Shown: positions 1-10,815 of the stretch, one piece after another
Position numbering within the stretch: the stretch's first letter is position 1
How the letters are laid out: each line of letters begins with the position of its first letter
DNA from: Lasioglossum baleicum
Taxonomy: Eukaryota > Arthropoda > Insecta > Hymenoptera > Halictidae
Assembly (NCBI RefSeq): GCF_051020765.1
Contig: NC_134946.1
Span: forward strand, 6,065,239 to 6,129,238
Length of the DNA: 64,000 nucleotides
Reading direction: 5' to 3'
Notes under the pieces: model-generated
What the model was told of the DNA's origin: nothing
Databases searched by the model: none
Seen by the model: the letters and a program-made list of their open reading frames with translations, nothing else
Position numbers and translations under genes: made by a program

Positions 1-13
1 CCAACCCAATATA
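1..13. mobile_element. Terminal inverted repeat of a mariner element, cut by the window edge
   Basis: The window opens with CCAACCCAATATA. This matches the inner-to-outer end of the mariner-type terminus seen complete at 9253-9454 (ends TATTGGGTTGG / CCAACCCAATA). Only the outermost bases are inside the window, so the element body lies upstream. The rest of 14-326 is AT-rich and holds nothing I recognise. Confidence 0.45.
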
Positions 14-326
14 TGGTACGCGTGCAATTTGCTGAATGGTTGTTCAATTAATTTGGTTTCGACCATTTATATTCAGTATTATGAAGCCTTTCAAATCCCA
101 CAAGAATTGTTTTGAAATTTTGTTTGAAAACGTTTACATCATGTTTTTTCTAAACACGAAATAATGTAAATTGGTTTTTAATACAATAACTGTTAGAATA
201 TTTTGGTCTAAACATTTTGTTCTAAATGCAGGACATTTTACGAGTCTTTTGTGGCGAACAATCTGACATAAGTTTTATATACATGTACATTACACAGTGG
301 TCATAAATACATAGACCATAATGGCT

Positions 327-495
327 AGACTAGTTTTGCAACGAACAAAGGCCAAACAAAAATTTCGTTTCTCCTTCAACAATGTTTATTAGTTGAAAAT
401 AATAAATCCATATTTTTAATATATTTTAATCTTCTTACTGTTTCAAATTTCGCTCAGTCATTCCTGTCACGAACGTATAAAGTCCGTAGTCTAGT
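327..495 (+). mobile_element. GACTGCGG-family MITE, diverged copy
   Basis: The right end reads AAAGTCCGTAGTCTAG, a diverged form of the family terminus. The interior, with a block like CAACGAACAAAGGCCAA, resembles the copy at 59292-59486 (CAACAAACAAGGGCCAA). The left terminus has decayed to TAGACTAG. It is non-coding. Confidence 0.6.
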
Positions 496-879
496 AACGA
501 CCGATCCGTTTTATGTATTACTTTACGGGTTTTGAAAATTATTTTATGATATCACGGCTTGTTTGTATATCCGTGAAACACGATAAAATGAAAAATTTTA
601 TTGAACCTACAGAGAAATTTTTATGCTATCATCCGAATCGCTTTATAAAGCGGTTACAGTTCCATTCGGTGGTTGTTTTTATGAAATCTGCCATCTGTTC
701 GAGCGTATAAAATACTGAACAGAGAATGAAAATTCTTCTTTCGCGGCCGTTTCTGCGGAACGATCTTTAAAAATTTTTAATTCGGATTACCATTCACGCG
801 GTTTAGTTGGCACTACGAGAAAAAGCTTTCTTTGAAGATAACGCGATTAAAATCCAATTTCTCTGTGCTGCAATTTCCG

Positions 880-1262
880 GGAAAACTCGCCACGCTTCGC
901 AGTTTTATTAAGTGTTTCATTCCGTGCGATTTTATTCCATAAAAAATGGCCTGTATTCGAATTTCAAGCGTTCCGCGGCGCGTTTTATGGGAACGCCGTG
1001 CGCCGCGCGCCGCGCCGTTCGTGCGTGGATTAAAAAGTACTCAGGGGAAAAAATTACCAGTTAAAAAATCGATTAAAAGTTGTCGCATCAAAACCTGGCC
1101 CAGCTTAATCGAGCGGAATATATTTTTATCAGCGGCGAGAGGACGCGGGGCAGCGCACAGCGAATTTTCACGGGATTCTGAGCGGCGCGCGGCGCGAGCG
1201 TGCTCGCGCGACCGTTCGCCCGTAAAATTCAGTAGTACAAAACACGGATGTCGCGGCGTATG
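880..1262. other. CpG-rich patch, possible promoter or regulatory region
   Basis: A stretch rich in CG dinucleotides, with runs such as GCGCCGCGCGCCGCGCC, stands out from AT-rich surroundings. Open frames occur on both strands (946-1263 plus, 1041-1358 minus), as expected where GC-rich sequence removes stop codons. Neither translates to a recognisable domain. I see no TATA box or splice-flanked exon that would fix a gene. From 1263 to about 1745 nothing else is recognised. Confidence 0.25.
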
Positions 1263-1822
1263 AGATATGGGACTGTAAAGGATTAATCGAGGCTGTCTAG
1301 ATTGATAGCAATTTATCTTGGTAATTAATTTATCTTGCCAGCCGATACGAGATGACATTATAACCCCCGTCGGTTATGAAAATGATTTACGTAATCGTAA
1401 TAGAAATAATTCACTAACATTATATCCACAGAGAATGAAATTTCGAGCGGCTACACATCGAGCCCGTTTATCGATGTCGATTCAACGAGCCGAGGTTCAA
1501 TTTTATCGGTGAAACACATTCTGTTGTAATCCATTGATTCTCTTCTTTAACGTGACCGATGACGTCACGGTTCCGTCATGGAACAGTTTGTTATTGGTAG
1601 ATAGATTTTTCAAGCAGAGACTTATTAAAAAAATGAGTAGCTGCAATTGGAATGGAAACACAGTAAAGGGATTACCCCTCTTGCCCCTTACGATTTATTT
1701 TACGGTTTCAGTGATTAGAACTACATATTTTGTAGTTCGTATACTTTCCCAAGAAAGGAGAAAATTTATTTCTATTGTATGCTTATACAATACGAAATAA
1801 AAATGTCTTTAAGCAATGAACT

Positions 1823-1996
1823 TTAATCGATCAAATATTTTCCCTTTAGTTCGATGATCTTTTGCCATCTTTCTTGTAGCTCCATAAAGTTATTGGCTAT
1901 TTTCATAAAGCTGCGACAGCTACATATTGAATAACAAAATTGGGTTTCATTTCACCTTAAAATACCGAAATTACTTTCTTGCCAACCTAATATATA
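1823..1996 (-). pseudogene. Internally deleted mariner transposon remnant with transposase C-terminus
   Basis: On the minus strand 1891-1823 encodes a peptide containing RWQKIIELKGKYLID followed by a stop. This is the typical C-terminal end of a mariner transposase (W-x-K-x-I-E-x-x-G-x-Y). At 1975-1996 the sequence ACTTTCTTGCCAACCTAATATA is a mariner-type 5' terminal repeat read on the minus strand. Between them nearly the whole transposase is missing, so this is a dead deletion derivative. The outer boundary on the low-coordinate side, between about 1745 and 1822, is unclear. Confidence 0.7.
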
Positions 1997-2432
1997 TATA
2001 TACACTACAAGTTAAATGTCGAAAATTTTTCCAGAATCGGAAATCTAATGCTCCAATAATTTTTAGATCCATTGCATACGATTTTTCAGACTTTTCGTTA
2101 ATCGAAAATACTGGTAATTACGTATTGTAACAAAGTTAAAGTGTTACTGTACAAAGCTAGTTGAAAACAGAAATCATTTAAAAAATTAACAGTTCTATTC
2201 GTTTTATCATCGAATTTTGTTAACAGTCTACAGTAATCGTCCTTGCCATTTACATATTCTTGGAATTCATGAAGCGTTAATGGACGTCGATTCTCGGGGC
2301 TGATAAGATAACTGCCGGAAATAAGTTGAAGTGATTTTCAGCTCGATATCTCGGCACAAATGAATCCAAGTACCGGACGGCGCTCAGTGCGTTGGAAAGC
2401 CCGTTTTCTGGATAGAAATCTGGATAGAATTG

Positions 2433-2630
2433 AGACTGCGGATCTTTATACAAAATAAAAAAGATTTGCATTGATTGCAATATACAGGAGCCAAATAAGA
2501 ATTTCTTTCTTCTTTTAATTATCTATTAAGGTGAAACTAATACACTGGTGGCCTTAAATCTTTTTAATATCTCCACTGTTTTAAATTGTACCTATCCATT
2601 TTTCTCATAAACGCATAAAATCCGCAGTTC
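2433..2630 (+). mobile_element. GACTGCGG-family MITE
   Basis: The left end is GACTGCGGATCTTTATACAA and the right end ACGCATAAAATCCGCAGTTC. The ends are inverted repeats of each other and the interior has the family's GATTTGCATTGATTGC block. It is non-coding. The preceding 1997-2432 holds nothing recognised. Confidence 0.8.
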
Positions 2631-2883
2631 ACTCATTACTCTTATGACGATACATAAATTTCTTTTTAAATTGATGCCGATTTGCTTCTTTCTTTTTGGT
2701 GAGCATTTCTGAACAAATGGGGTTTTTTCGAATATTGAGCTCGGGAATAAGTTTGTAGCGTTTTATGTTTTCTTTTATTCTGCAACGATTTTTTCGTTCT
2801 TTGGCAAAGTGTTGTACATCCATCGAAATTACAAATCTACAAAACTGTGATAATCGTCGTTTTGAATAATTTAATTTTTTATT

Positions 2884-3170
2884 ATTTTTCAGGCTTAGAA
2901 ATGGAATATCCAGGAGGCAAAAATCAACATTTTCACCTGCTTTTCTTCGCTTTTCATCGAGGTCAAAAAGAATTAGCGGAAAAAATGAATTGCGATCATA
3001 AGACCATTCTCAACCATCTTCATTCGATGGGATTTGTCGAAAAATTGGGAGCTTGGGTGCCTCACGAGAGCTTACCGAAAACAACAAAGAATATCGCCTT
3101 CAAATTGCTTCTCAACATGTGTCGAAAATGTTGATTTTTAAAGAACAAAAACCAAAGCCAAAGAACAAAA
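2884..3170 (+). pseudogene. Truncated mariner transposase N-terminal (helix-turn-helix) fragment
   Basis: The reading frame 2901-3134 contains NCDHKTILNHLHSMGFVEK followed by KLGAWVPHE. This matches the second DNA-binding helix-turn-helix and WVPHE linker of mariner transposases. The peptide before it (HFHLLFFAFHRGQK) is like the first helix region but runs straight into the second, so an internal segment is missing. After WVPHE the homology continues in another frame (TENNKEYRLQIASQHVSKM), showing a frameshift. The catalytic DDD domain is absent. A segment at 3156-3205 recurs inverted at about 2760-2800, so the fragment sits in a rearranged inverted structure. Confidence 0.8.
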
Positions 3171-3236
3171 ATATCGTTGCAGAATAAAAGAAAACATAAA
3201 AAAATGATTTCTTTGGGCGAGGTGATTGGTCACAGT

Positions 3237-3441
3237 TAGACCGAGGATCTTTATGAATTTGTAGGAAATTTGAGTAGACGATATTCAAAATTGTATGTGA
3301 AAATTTTGAAAATTGAAGATGTTAATATACGATTTCTCACCTATTAAAATTAATAATGGAGGAAATAGCATTTGTATTTGGTTTCTATTTCATGCAATCG
3401 ACGCAGACAATTTTTATCTTGCATAAAGATCCGCTGTCTAG
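3237..3441 (-). mobile_element. GACTGCGG-family MITE, minus orientation
   Basis: The left end is TTAGACCGAGGATCTTTATG and the right end is CATAAAGATCCGCTGTCTAG. The block next to the right end (TGCAATCGACGCAGACAATT) is the inverse of the left-hand block of plus-oriented copies. One base differs from consensus at each terminus. Confidence 0.75.
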
Positions 3442-4146
3442 TCATAGTTATCGCCATAATTACCGTCTCGTTATGCTTTCGAATTGATTCCGAGGTGAAA
3501 CCCTGAAGAATCATTCTATTCCAGTTGCGCGTGTTATCTCGAACATTTGGTCGAACGATAAACGTGCATGCCGCGCAGTCGAACGAAAATCGGACGCACT
3601 ACCGTTCTGTTAATTTACTGGCAATTATGCATGGCCATTAACGCGATTACGTTTCCGGCTGTACGCGGGCCATTAGTTAGAACGTGTGCGCGTATTCGAA
3701 CGCGCGTAAGTCGACGTGAGAAATTCGGGGATAGCCTGGCACCGCACCGTCGCACGGCGTAGATCAGATTTCTGACAGTGTGTGACAGTGTTGGCGCAAC
3801 CTTCGACAGGTGAAGAACCTTAACCATGGTCGCGACGCGACGGGGAACGCCGCTCGAACCCGGTGTCAAAATCTCTTCGAGTCATCGGGCCGCACTCGAG
3901 GCCGTACACTTCCTAACTCACGACCTTCGGTCAGGTTAACCACCTAATTCCCTATTCCGCTTGTGCCCGCCTTCCGCCTACGTAACACTCTCACCTATCT
4001 GACGCGAGACTAGGTCACGAGTCACTCTGCTAGGTTTCCGCATAGTTTTTCCTTCCTCCATACCGATGTTGGGCACATCTTATTCAGCCTAGCGAATCAG
4101 CTTCATTATTTTTTCTCGGAAATTCAATGTAATTTGTATCATTACC
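3442..4146. other. CpG-rich non-coding stretch, nothing assigned
   Basis: This region is locally rich in CG between about 3540 and 4060, with short open frames on both strands (3568-3762 plus, 3615-3869 minus). Neither frame shows a domain, signal peptide or splice context I can support. It could be a promoter or an untranslated exon, but nothing decides this. Confidence 0.2.
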
Positions 4147-5774
4147 AGACTGCGGATCTTTATGCAAAATAAAAATGTTTTGCATTGATTGTGGGAAGCA
4201 GGAATAACATAAAAATTGATTTCACTCCTTAAGGACTTTGTTACATTAAGTGCAACATTACAACATGTTTGAATTTCTTAAATATTTTACTATTTTATAT
4301 TTCACCTAACCAATTTCTTCGTCAATGCATAAATATCCGCAGTCTAATCATTGCTCTATAAACAAATTGTACCAATCAAAATTTGTTTGTAGATCTACTA
4401 CACTGCGGATCTTTATGCAAAATAAAAATGTTTTGCATTGATTGTGGGGAGCAGGAATAACATAAAAATTGATTTCACTCCTTAAGGACTTTGTTACATT
4501 AAATGCAACATTACAACATGTTTGAATTTCTTAAATATTTTACTATTTTATATTTCACCTAACCAATTTCTTCATAAATGCATAAAGATCCGCAGTCTAA
4601 TCATTGCTCTATAAACAAATTGTACCAATCAAAATTTGTTTGTAGATCTACTACACTGCGGATCTTTATGCAAAATAAAAATGTTTTGCATTGATTGTGG
4701 GAAGCAGGAATAACATAAAAATTGATTTCACTCCTTAAGGACTTTGTTACATTAAGTGCAACATTACAACATGTTTGAATTTCTTAAATCTTTTACTATT
4801 TTATATTTCACCTAACCAATTTCTTCATAAATGCATAAATATCCGCAGTCTAATCATTACTCTATAAACAAATTGTACCAATAAAAATTTGTTTGTAGAT
4901 CTACTACACTGCGGATCTTTATGCAAAATAAAAATGTTTTGCATTGTTTGTGGGAAGCAGGAATAACATAAAAATTGATTTCACTCCTTAACGACTTTGT
5001 TACATTAAATGCAACATTACAACATGTTTGAATTTCTTAAATATTTTACTATTTTATATTTCACCTAACCAATTTCTTCATAAATGCATAAATATCCGCA
5101 GTCTAATCATTGCTCTATAAACAAATTGTACCAATCAAAATTTGTTTGTAGATCTACTACACTGCGGATCTTTATGCAAAATAAAAATGTTTTGCATTGT
5201 TTGTGGGAAGCAGGAATAACATAAAAATTGATTTCACTCCTTAAGGACTTTGTTACATTAAATGCAACATTACAACATGTTTGAATTTCTTAAATATTTT
5301 ACTATTTTATATTTCACCTAACCAATTTCTTCATAAATGCATAAATATCCGCAGTCTAATCATTACTCTATAAACAAATTGTACCAATAAAAATTTGTTT
5401 GTAGATCTACTACACTGCGGATCTTTATGCAAAATAAAAATGTTTTGCATTGTTTGTGGGGAGCAGGAATAACATAAAAATTGATTTCACTCCTTAACGA
5501 CTTTGTTACATTAAGTGCAACATTACAACATGTTTGAATTTCTTAAATATTTTACTATTTTATATTTCACCTAACCAATTTCTTCATAAATGCATAAATA
5601 TCCGCAGTCTAATCATTGCTCTATAAACAAATTGTACCAATCAAAATTTGTTTGTAGATCTACTACACTGCGGATCTTTATGCAAAATAAAAATGTTTTG
5701 CATTGATTGTGGGGAGCAGGAATAACATAAAAATTGATTTCACTCCTTAACGACTTTGTTACATTAAATGCAAC
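4147..5774 (+). repeat. Tandem array of GACTGCGG-family MITEs, 253-bp period
   Basis: Seven MITE starts (ACTGCGGATCTTTATGC) lie at 4149, 4402, 4655, 4908, 5161, 5414 and 5667, exactly 253 bp apart. Each period is one MITE (about 200 bp, ending CCGCAGTCTAA) plus a constant linker of about 50 bp containing CTATAAACAAATTGTACCAA and GTAGATCTACTAC. Units differ at only a few positions (for example GATTGTGG or GTTTGTGG, GGGAAGC or GGGGAGC). The seventh unit breaks off near 5774 and runs into unrelated sequence. The shared linker shows that the whole block MITE plus flank was duplicated, rather than seven separate insertions. Confidence 0.95.
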
Positions 5775-7648
5775 TGGATTCGGTATTTTATGGAGAACCA
5801 GGCAAAAATAATTTTCTCCTTTTCCGTGCATTTTAATATAAGCGTGGTTTTTAAAAAGTTCTTTTTTATATATTTTATTGTCTACGGAAGCAATCTGGTA
5901 TACAACATTTCAGCATAAAATTCGATTACAAGATTTGACGCGTACAACAACAACACGGCAAGTTAATATATGCGTGGTAAAATGACAGTTAACAAGAAAT
6001 TTTGAGAAATGGATATCTGGGGCGTGTTAAAAAACGATTAATTGATGAGATAACTATGATAACACATAACCCTACGACCAGCCAAGTACAAGGGATCCAC
6101 CGCCTCTAGGCTATCGTCCATTTAACGTTAATTTAAACCAGAATACTAAGCGAGGAGCGTAAGTAAATGGAAAGCTCCAGTGTAGAAGCTGGTGGACTAC
6201 GATATAACACAGGAAGTTAATAAACCGAATTTAGTGTTTGCTATTAGCGAGTGCCGAGCTTTTGTACCGTCCCGAATCCAATACCCAAGAGTGTCTCGCA
6301 TGAGAAAAAGGACGAAAATCATAAACGTAACATATACGATAGCAGTTTCAGGGGGTGGTTAGGAGAGGGGAGTTACTGCAGAAACGCAGTAGTAAGGGTC
6401 AGGAAATGCTAAATCTGTCAAGACGGAAAAACTATTTCGAGGTATTCGGCCCATTTCGTTTGCGTTTCTATCGCCGGCCGTCGAATATTTCAGCAATCTG
6501 CACACACACGAGGCTCGCGAACGATCTGCGAGAGAGCGAGAGAGAGAGAGAGAGAGAGGAGCTTGGATTATCGTGAACAATTGCGTTCGTTGCGAACTTA
6601 AACATCGATGGATATTTATTAAACGTAACAATTTTCCGGCACATTAGAGTCCTCGCTGGTAATGCCCGTGTCAGCGTAGGCGGGCCCGGTCCGCGAATTC
6701 CAGTTACGGGAAATGACAAGCTTAACGTTGAATTTTCAGGTCATTCATTAACGATAAACGCAACGGCGCAGTTGTGACCGATCAAGCGTGATCAACCCTC
6801 GATGCGAATGGAATTCTAATATCTGCCCGCAGATATCGAAATAAATATGTCCCCTGGGGGTATTATACAATTTCATACTCTCGAATTTGTTCCTTTTCTT
6901 TCACCGGTAATTTGAATCTGATTATTAAGTGGGAATTCGGAAACACCCGTCGGATCGTAGAATTTCGAATGGAAAACCTTTTCTCGTGTGTGAGAGCGCG
7001 CGAAGATAATTTTCGATCAATGTTGGAGAATCGGTGTAATGTATGCAGCGAATGAAACGACGAACTTTGGAGATTTCGATTATAGTTAACGCTATCGCAG
7101 TTTTGTCAGGTGTACAAATTAATTTGTGACCCTCGTGATTAGTTAATTGTAACCTCGTTTCAAAGTTTCTTACCAGATTCGTTAGTAGGATAGAGTAGAG
7201 TGTACAAAAAATTATGGGGATTATTTTCAAATAAATAACTTCACGAATAAAGGATTACAAATTAATTTGCATACCTAATATAATTATTAACACCAGGCTT
7301 AGGGAACACAAACAGTGACTACATTATCAAAATAACGTGAGTGTATCTATTCCTAATTTTTAGCAATTATTTTTTATAATTTATACCCGAAGAAATAAAT
7401 GTGTTGCAAATTAAAGATATTTGAACCCGTCACTTCGACAGGTCCCGTAAACCTAGTGTTATACTTTCTGGGATTTTCCACTTCACTTTAATGTCATTAA
7501 AAGATTGTTTTTTGATATTTTTTAATTTTGTTAATACATTATGATCGGCAAGATCGAGACAGTCCACCCGAATAACCTTTCAGTTTTCAAGTATAATGTA
7601 GATAATAATAACGTGCGAAGCTCGAATAATACACATTGATTTACGACT
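5775..7648. other. Gene-free stretch with one shared repeat and a GA microsatellite
   Basis: A segment at about 5913-5983 (AATTCGATTACAAGATTTGA, then CAACAACACGGCAAG) recurs at about 25060-25133, so it is an interspersed repeat of unknown class. An AG/GA microsatellite lies at about 6531-6559. Open frames in this stretch are short and show no known domain. Around 7420-7460 an ACCCGTCACTTCGACAGG segment matches, inverted, about 9545-9570 (CCCGTTGAGGTGACGGG). Confidence 0.4.
6531..6559. repeat. GA dinucleotide microsatellite
   Basis: An almost pure run of alternating A and G occurs after GATCTGCG. It creates low-complexity open frames on both strands (Ser/Leu-rich on the minus strand), which are not genes. 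Confidence 0.9.
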
Positions 7649-7848
7649 AGACTGCGGATTTTATGCATTTATGAGAAAAATGGGTACATGTAATTTAAAG
7701 CAGTGGACATGTTAAAAATATTTAAGGTCAACAATGTATTAGTTTCAGCTTCATAGGATAATTGAAAGAAGAATACAATGTTTATTTGGCTCCTGCGGCC
7801 TGCAATCAAAGCAAACATCTTTTATTTTGCATAAAGATCCGCAGTCTA
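7649..7848 (-). mobile_element. GACTGCGG-family MITE, minus orientation
   Basis: The left end is TAGACTGCGGATTTTATGCA and the right end is GCATAAAGATCCGCAGTCTA, with the family's internal blocks reversed (TGCAATCAAAGCAAACATCT before the right end). Both ends carry TA, as expected for a TA-targeting element. From 7849 to 8539 nothing else is recognised. Confidence 0.85.
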
Positions 7849-8547
7849 TTTATGATCCTTCTGTCAAGTTCAAGCTATCATGATAACTATGTAACGAATA
7901 TTTAATTATGCTACTCAGGAGTTAGAGTCTAAATTTTAGACCGTTCGTGCATTGAACATATTGAACTGCCAGGAGTATTAAGAATCGTTACTCGCGATTA
8001 TTTTAAATATACAAGCAATTGCAGTTTCAACATGGTTCAATTCGCTTGTGTTTACAGCACAAATTGGAAACATGCGGGTTTCATTATTTCTACTAATTAA
8101 TTTATCAAGAATTGTACTGAACATTTTGCATATGTATCGCTAAAGCGTTGTACCGTTCTACGGAAGCATTATAATCGATGCTAACTAATTGAGAATCTTC
8201 CTTTAACAGGATGGCATATGTTGCATTCACGTATGCTCCTGAAGAGAGTTACGTCTAATCAGTTCCATCCAATCACTGTAGACTCCCTATTAATCAGCCT
8301 CTGCAGGATTAAACCTGAGGGTGGATAAGTGACTGACTGGATCTCATTTGAATACGCGTGCATGTTACTAAGGACATTATATATAATACATTAAATTAAT
8401 AAATAGGTGTGCTCGATACAAGCGTTTTTTAATACCAGAACTGCCAGATAAGTCGAAACGATCTGTTTCAGACTTTATAATTAGCAATTTCACTAATTAT
8501 AAAGTTATTTTGGAGGTGTTTATTAACTTAGTTCATTCAGTAGCTGG

Positions 8548-8667
8548 CAGAGTTGAGCAAAAATTTTATCTAAACAAAAATTTCGAATAAAATGGGTTTA
8601 AAACTCACTTGGAAAAAATCCACTTCATTCGAAATTTTTATTTGCATAAAATTTTTGCCCAACTCTG
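8548..8667. mobile_element. hAT-type MITE (CAGAGTTG family), 120 bp
   Basis: The ends are CAGAGTTGAGCAAAAATTTT and AAAATTTTTGCCCAACTCTG, an inverted repeat that extends far inward so the element is nearly palindromic. It is flanked by a perfect 8-bp direct repeat GTAGCTGG at 8540-8547 and 8668-8675. Terminal CAG and 8-bp duplications are the mark of hAT superfamily transposition. It has no coding capacity. Confidence 0.9.
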
Positions 8668-8944
8668 GTAGCTGGCATACCGCAATGAATCTCAACAAAT
8701 GTGCTTTTATAAAAGATCACAAAGGAATCACGTTGATTGTTTGGTAGTTCTAGCGTAAATCTGTTTCTCAGTGACGTGTAGCGAAATGAAAAAACTGATA
8801 GGATCGTTACAGTGCACTGTATTTTTTCTGAATTTAGTCATCGGAAATTCGATTCGTCGAAAACACAGCTGGTTGAAACGTAGGCCGATTAATTGAAAGG
8901 TAACCTATTGTTAGCGTTTACTAAAACAACGAAAAAACACCCGG

Positions 8945-9147
8945 TTAACCCTTTTAGGGACGACCTGTGCAGTGCAGAGTTACAAATGTTATAGTAATAA
9001 TAATTAGACTATCTCATATATCTTTTATAAGTATTTTAAAATTCTTCAAAGTAAGTAATAATGGATAGAGTATATCGCGTATCTTGTGTAATAAATTTGA
9101 AAATATACCATAGAGTCAATACACAGACGTCTGGGAAGGGTCAATAG
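8945..9147. mobile_element. TTAACCCTT MITE (piggyBac-like target site)
   Basis: The left end is TTAACCCTTTTAGGGACGAC. The right end reads GACGTCTGGGAAGGGTCAA, which inverted gives TTGACCCTTCCCAGACGTC, so the two ends match over about 20 bp with some divergence. TTAA targets and CCC ends are typical of piggyBac-like non-autonomous elements; this family assignment is inference. It is non-coding. Confidence 0.6.
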
Positions 9148-9252
9148 GTCAATCGACATAGCTACCCTAATTTTTTTAATAAAATCTATCCCATTAGATA
9201 AAACAAGATTAGAAGTACGTGCTTAGGAGGTATATGTGAAAGTAACAAATTA

Positions 9253-9454
9253 TATTGGGTTGGAACGAAAGTTCGTAGCGTTTGTAAATTAAAATTCAGA
9301 TATTTATTCATAGATTTATTCAATAACATATTTTCCATTCTGTTCTATTACTTTGTGCCATTTTTGAGGTAACTTCTCGTGTTATTGAATAAACACATGA
9401 ATAAATACCTCAATTTTATTTGAAAACGTTAGGAACTTTCTTTCCAACCCAATA
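9253..9454 (-). mobile_element. Internally deleted mariner element with both terminal repeats
   Basis: The terminal repeats are TATTGGGTTGGAACGAAAGT on the left and AGGAACTTTCTTTCCAACCC on the right. On the minus strand 9372-9316 encodes LPQKWHKVIEQNGKYVIE and a stop, the C-terminal tail of a mariner transposase. The rest of the transposase, including the catalytic domain, is deleted, so it can only move in trans. The same deletion derivative appears, interrupted, at 31198-31626. Confidence 0.85.
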
Positions 9455-9807
9455 GCTTCTGTTAACATTTTCAATCAACAGAGTAAAAATATTACACAGA
9501 ATGATATCCAAACTGCTAGTGATGCAAGATCTACGATAGATTCACGGGACCCGTTGAGGTGACGGGTTATAATATTTTTAATTTACGATTATTGTGAAAT
9601 TGTATAGACTACTCAACAACATTATGTCTTTGGGTGGAAATTCTAAAGAAAAATGGCTAAAAATAAGGATAGATACATTCCTGTGTAATTTTTATAAACC
9701 AATGTAAAATAGTGACTTTTAGAGTAACCTAGTGACACATTTCCTTTGCAATATATCTAGTGGGTTTTTTACTACACCTCCTGAACAACGAAGAGTCAAA
9801 TACGAAG

Positions 9808-10366
9808 AATAAATAAATAAAAATAAGCAAGATTGTCCACTAACATCCTGATCAACGTGCAAGGCCTAGTTAAAGGTGCCAACTACGTTAGTTTTTATCA
9901 CAAGGACAAAGGCAAGCCATGGTACACTGGACTTGGGGTCTCCAGAGATTTTCTAGTTTTTGTTAATAGATGTCGTGCCAATCACTATAATTTAAACGGT
10001 TCATTGGCAAGGGTTAACTTTATAGCTAACAGTGTTTGCTGCAAAAAACTGTTATCTGGCATATGTATATGGCTATAGAAAATCCTGTTATATGGCAATG
10101 TCTAGACTATGAAAACGAACGTAATATATTTGAAACAAAGCTCCTCAAAGTCAAGTACAGTTTCCCTCTTTGTATTAATTCCTTCTTATGTAAACCTGAT
10201 ATAGAATGTCCGAAAATAATTTATAATTTTCTCAAACAATGTTCCGTAAGGATATAAAAACAATGTAACACCTATTTAACGTAAGCTAAATGTGATAATA
10301 TTATACTTGCGATATAAACCATTTGGTTTAAACCAATAACAAATGAATAAATAAATAAAAATAAAA
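9808..10366 (+). pseudogene. 5'-truncated LINE (R1/jockey-like), C-terminal end of ORF2
   Basis: Two overlapping frames (about 9833-10078 and 10036-10257) together resemble the last part of a non-LTR retrotransposon polyprotein. The first contains WYTGLG...RCRANHYNLNGSLAR. The second contains VIWQCLDYENE, KPDIECPKIIYNFLKQC and a stop. The HxxW-C-type pattern and the KIIYNFLK tail match the copy at 21757-22167. The zinc-knuckle cysteines are partly lost and there is a frameshift near 10040-10075, so it is dead. The sequence GAATAAATAAATAAAAATAA stands at both 9807-9826 and 10345-10364, and may be a target-site duplication or an A-rich tail over a similar target. Confidence 0.7.
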
Positions 10367-10437
10367 TAATTCGTATTGTCGAAAAGTTAGTGTAACATTG
10401 TTAGGTCGCTATTACATATGTTAATGTGTCATTCAAA

Positions 10438-10508
10438 ATTGAAGACGATCAAATTTCTCGTACCAAACCCATGACGTCTCTGGGACATCATTTTATGGCA
10501 ATGGGTTA
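10438..10508. mobile_element. Single end of a TTAACCC-type MITE
   Basis: The sequence reads ACGTCTCTGGGACATC and ends CAATGGGTTAAC. It resembles the inner and outer parts of the right terminus at 9120-9147 (GACGTCTGGGAAGGGTCAA). No matching left end is seen nearby, so this is a fragment at best. Confidence 0.35.
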
Positions 10509-10589
10509 ACGTAAAGATAGAAAGAAGGGTGGGAAATTGCAGGATTTTCCCGGAAAGTTGCAGAAATTCTGGATTATTAATTTACTCAC

Positions 10590-10674
10590 GATTAATGTAC
10601 TCGCTAGAGGCGTGACCGGCAGCCGTGAGGAATAGAACGAAGAGTGGAATGGCGGAAGGAGATCGCGAGTTCAT
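10590..10674 (-). CDS. First coding exon with signal peptide, secreted or membrane protein, gene otherwise unresolved
   Basis: On the minus strand the ATG at 10674 opens a 28-residue frame starting MNSRSPSAIPLF. It has a basic residue, a hydrophobic core (IPLFVLFL) and small residues (TAAGHASS) that suit signal-peptidase cleavage. The frame runs into a consensus 5' splice site, C|GTGAGTAAA, with the intron beginning at 10589, so the exon ends in phase 1. The start has a good context (ACACCATGA). A TATA-like TATAAAAAA lies 74-82 bases upstream of the ATG, giving a short leader. Later exons should lie at lower coordinates; none could be identified in 1-10589, which is mostly repeats. The encoded protein family is unknown. 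The features are individually common, but their combination is unlikely by chance. Confidence 0.6.
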
Positions 10675-10747
10675 GGTGTTCCGGTCCCCGGTGAGGCTCC
10701 GTCGGAGGACAATGGAAAAGTGTCGCAGCCGGTTTGAGTATCGGTGG

Positions 10748-10756
10748 TTTTTTATA
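10748..10756 (-). promoter_or_regulatory. TATA box upstream of the signal-peptide exon
   Basis: The minus strand reads TATAAAAAA here, inside ATCGTATAAAAAACCACC. If used, transcription should begin about 25-30 bases downstream, near 10720-10728, leaving a 5' leader of about 50 bases before the ATG at 10674. This spacing is what makes the site credible. Confidence 0.5.
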
Positions 10757-10815
10757 CGATGTCTGTAACGATCGCATCCTTCTCGGCGATCAGTCTCGAT
10801 CCTTGTCTCTCGCCC

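Noticed and set aside
946..1358. 105-codon frames on both strands
   Set aside because: CpG-rich sequence has few stops; neither frame has a motif and they lie antiparallel over the same DNA.
4147..5774. CRISPR-like regular spacing
   Set aside because: Spacers are identical, the unit is a MITE with a constant linker, and the surroundings are eukaryotic; it is a tandem satellite.
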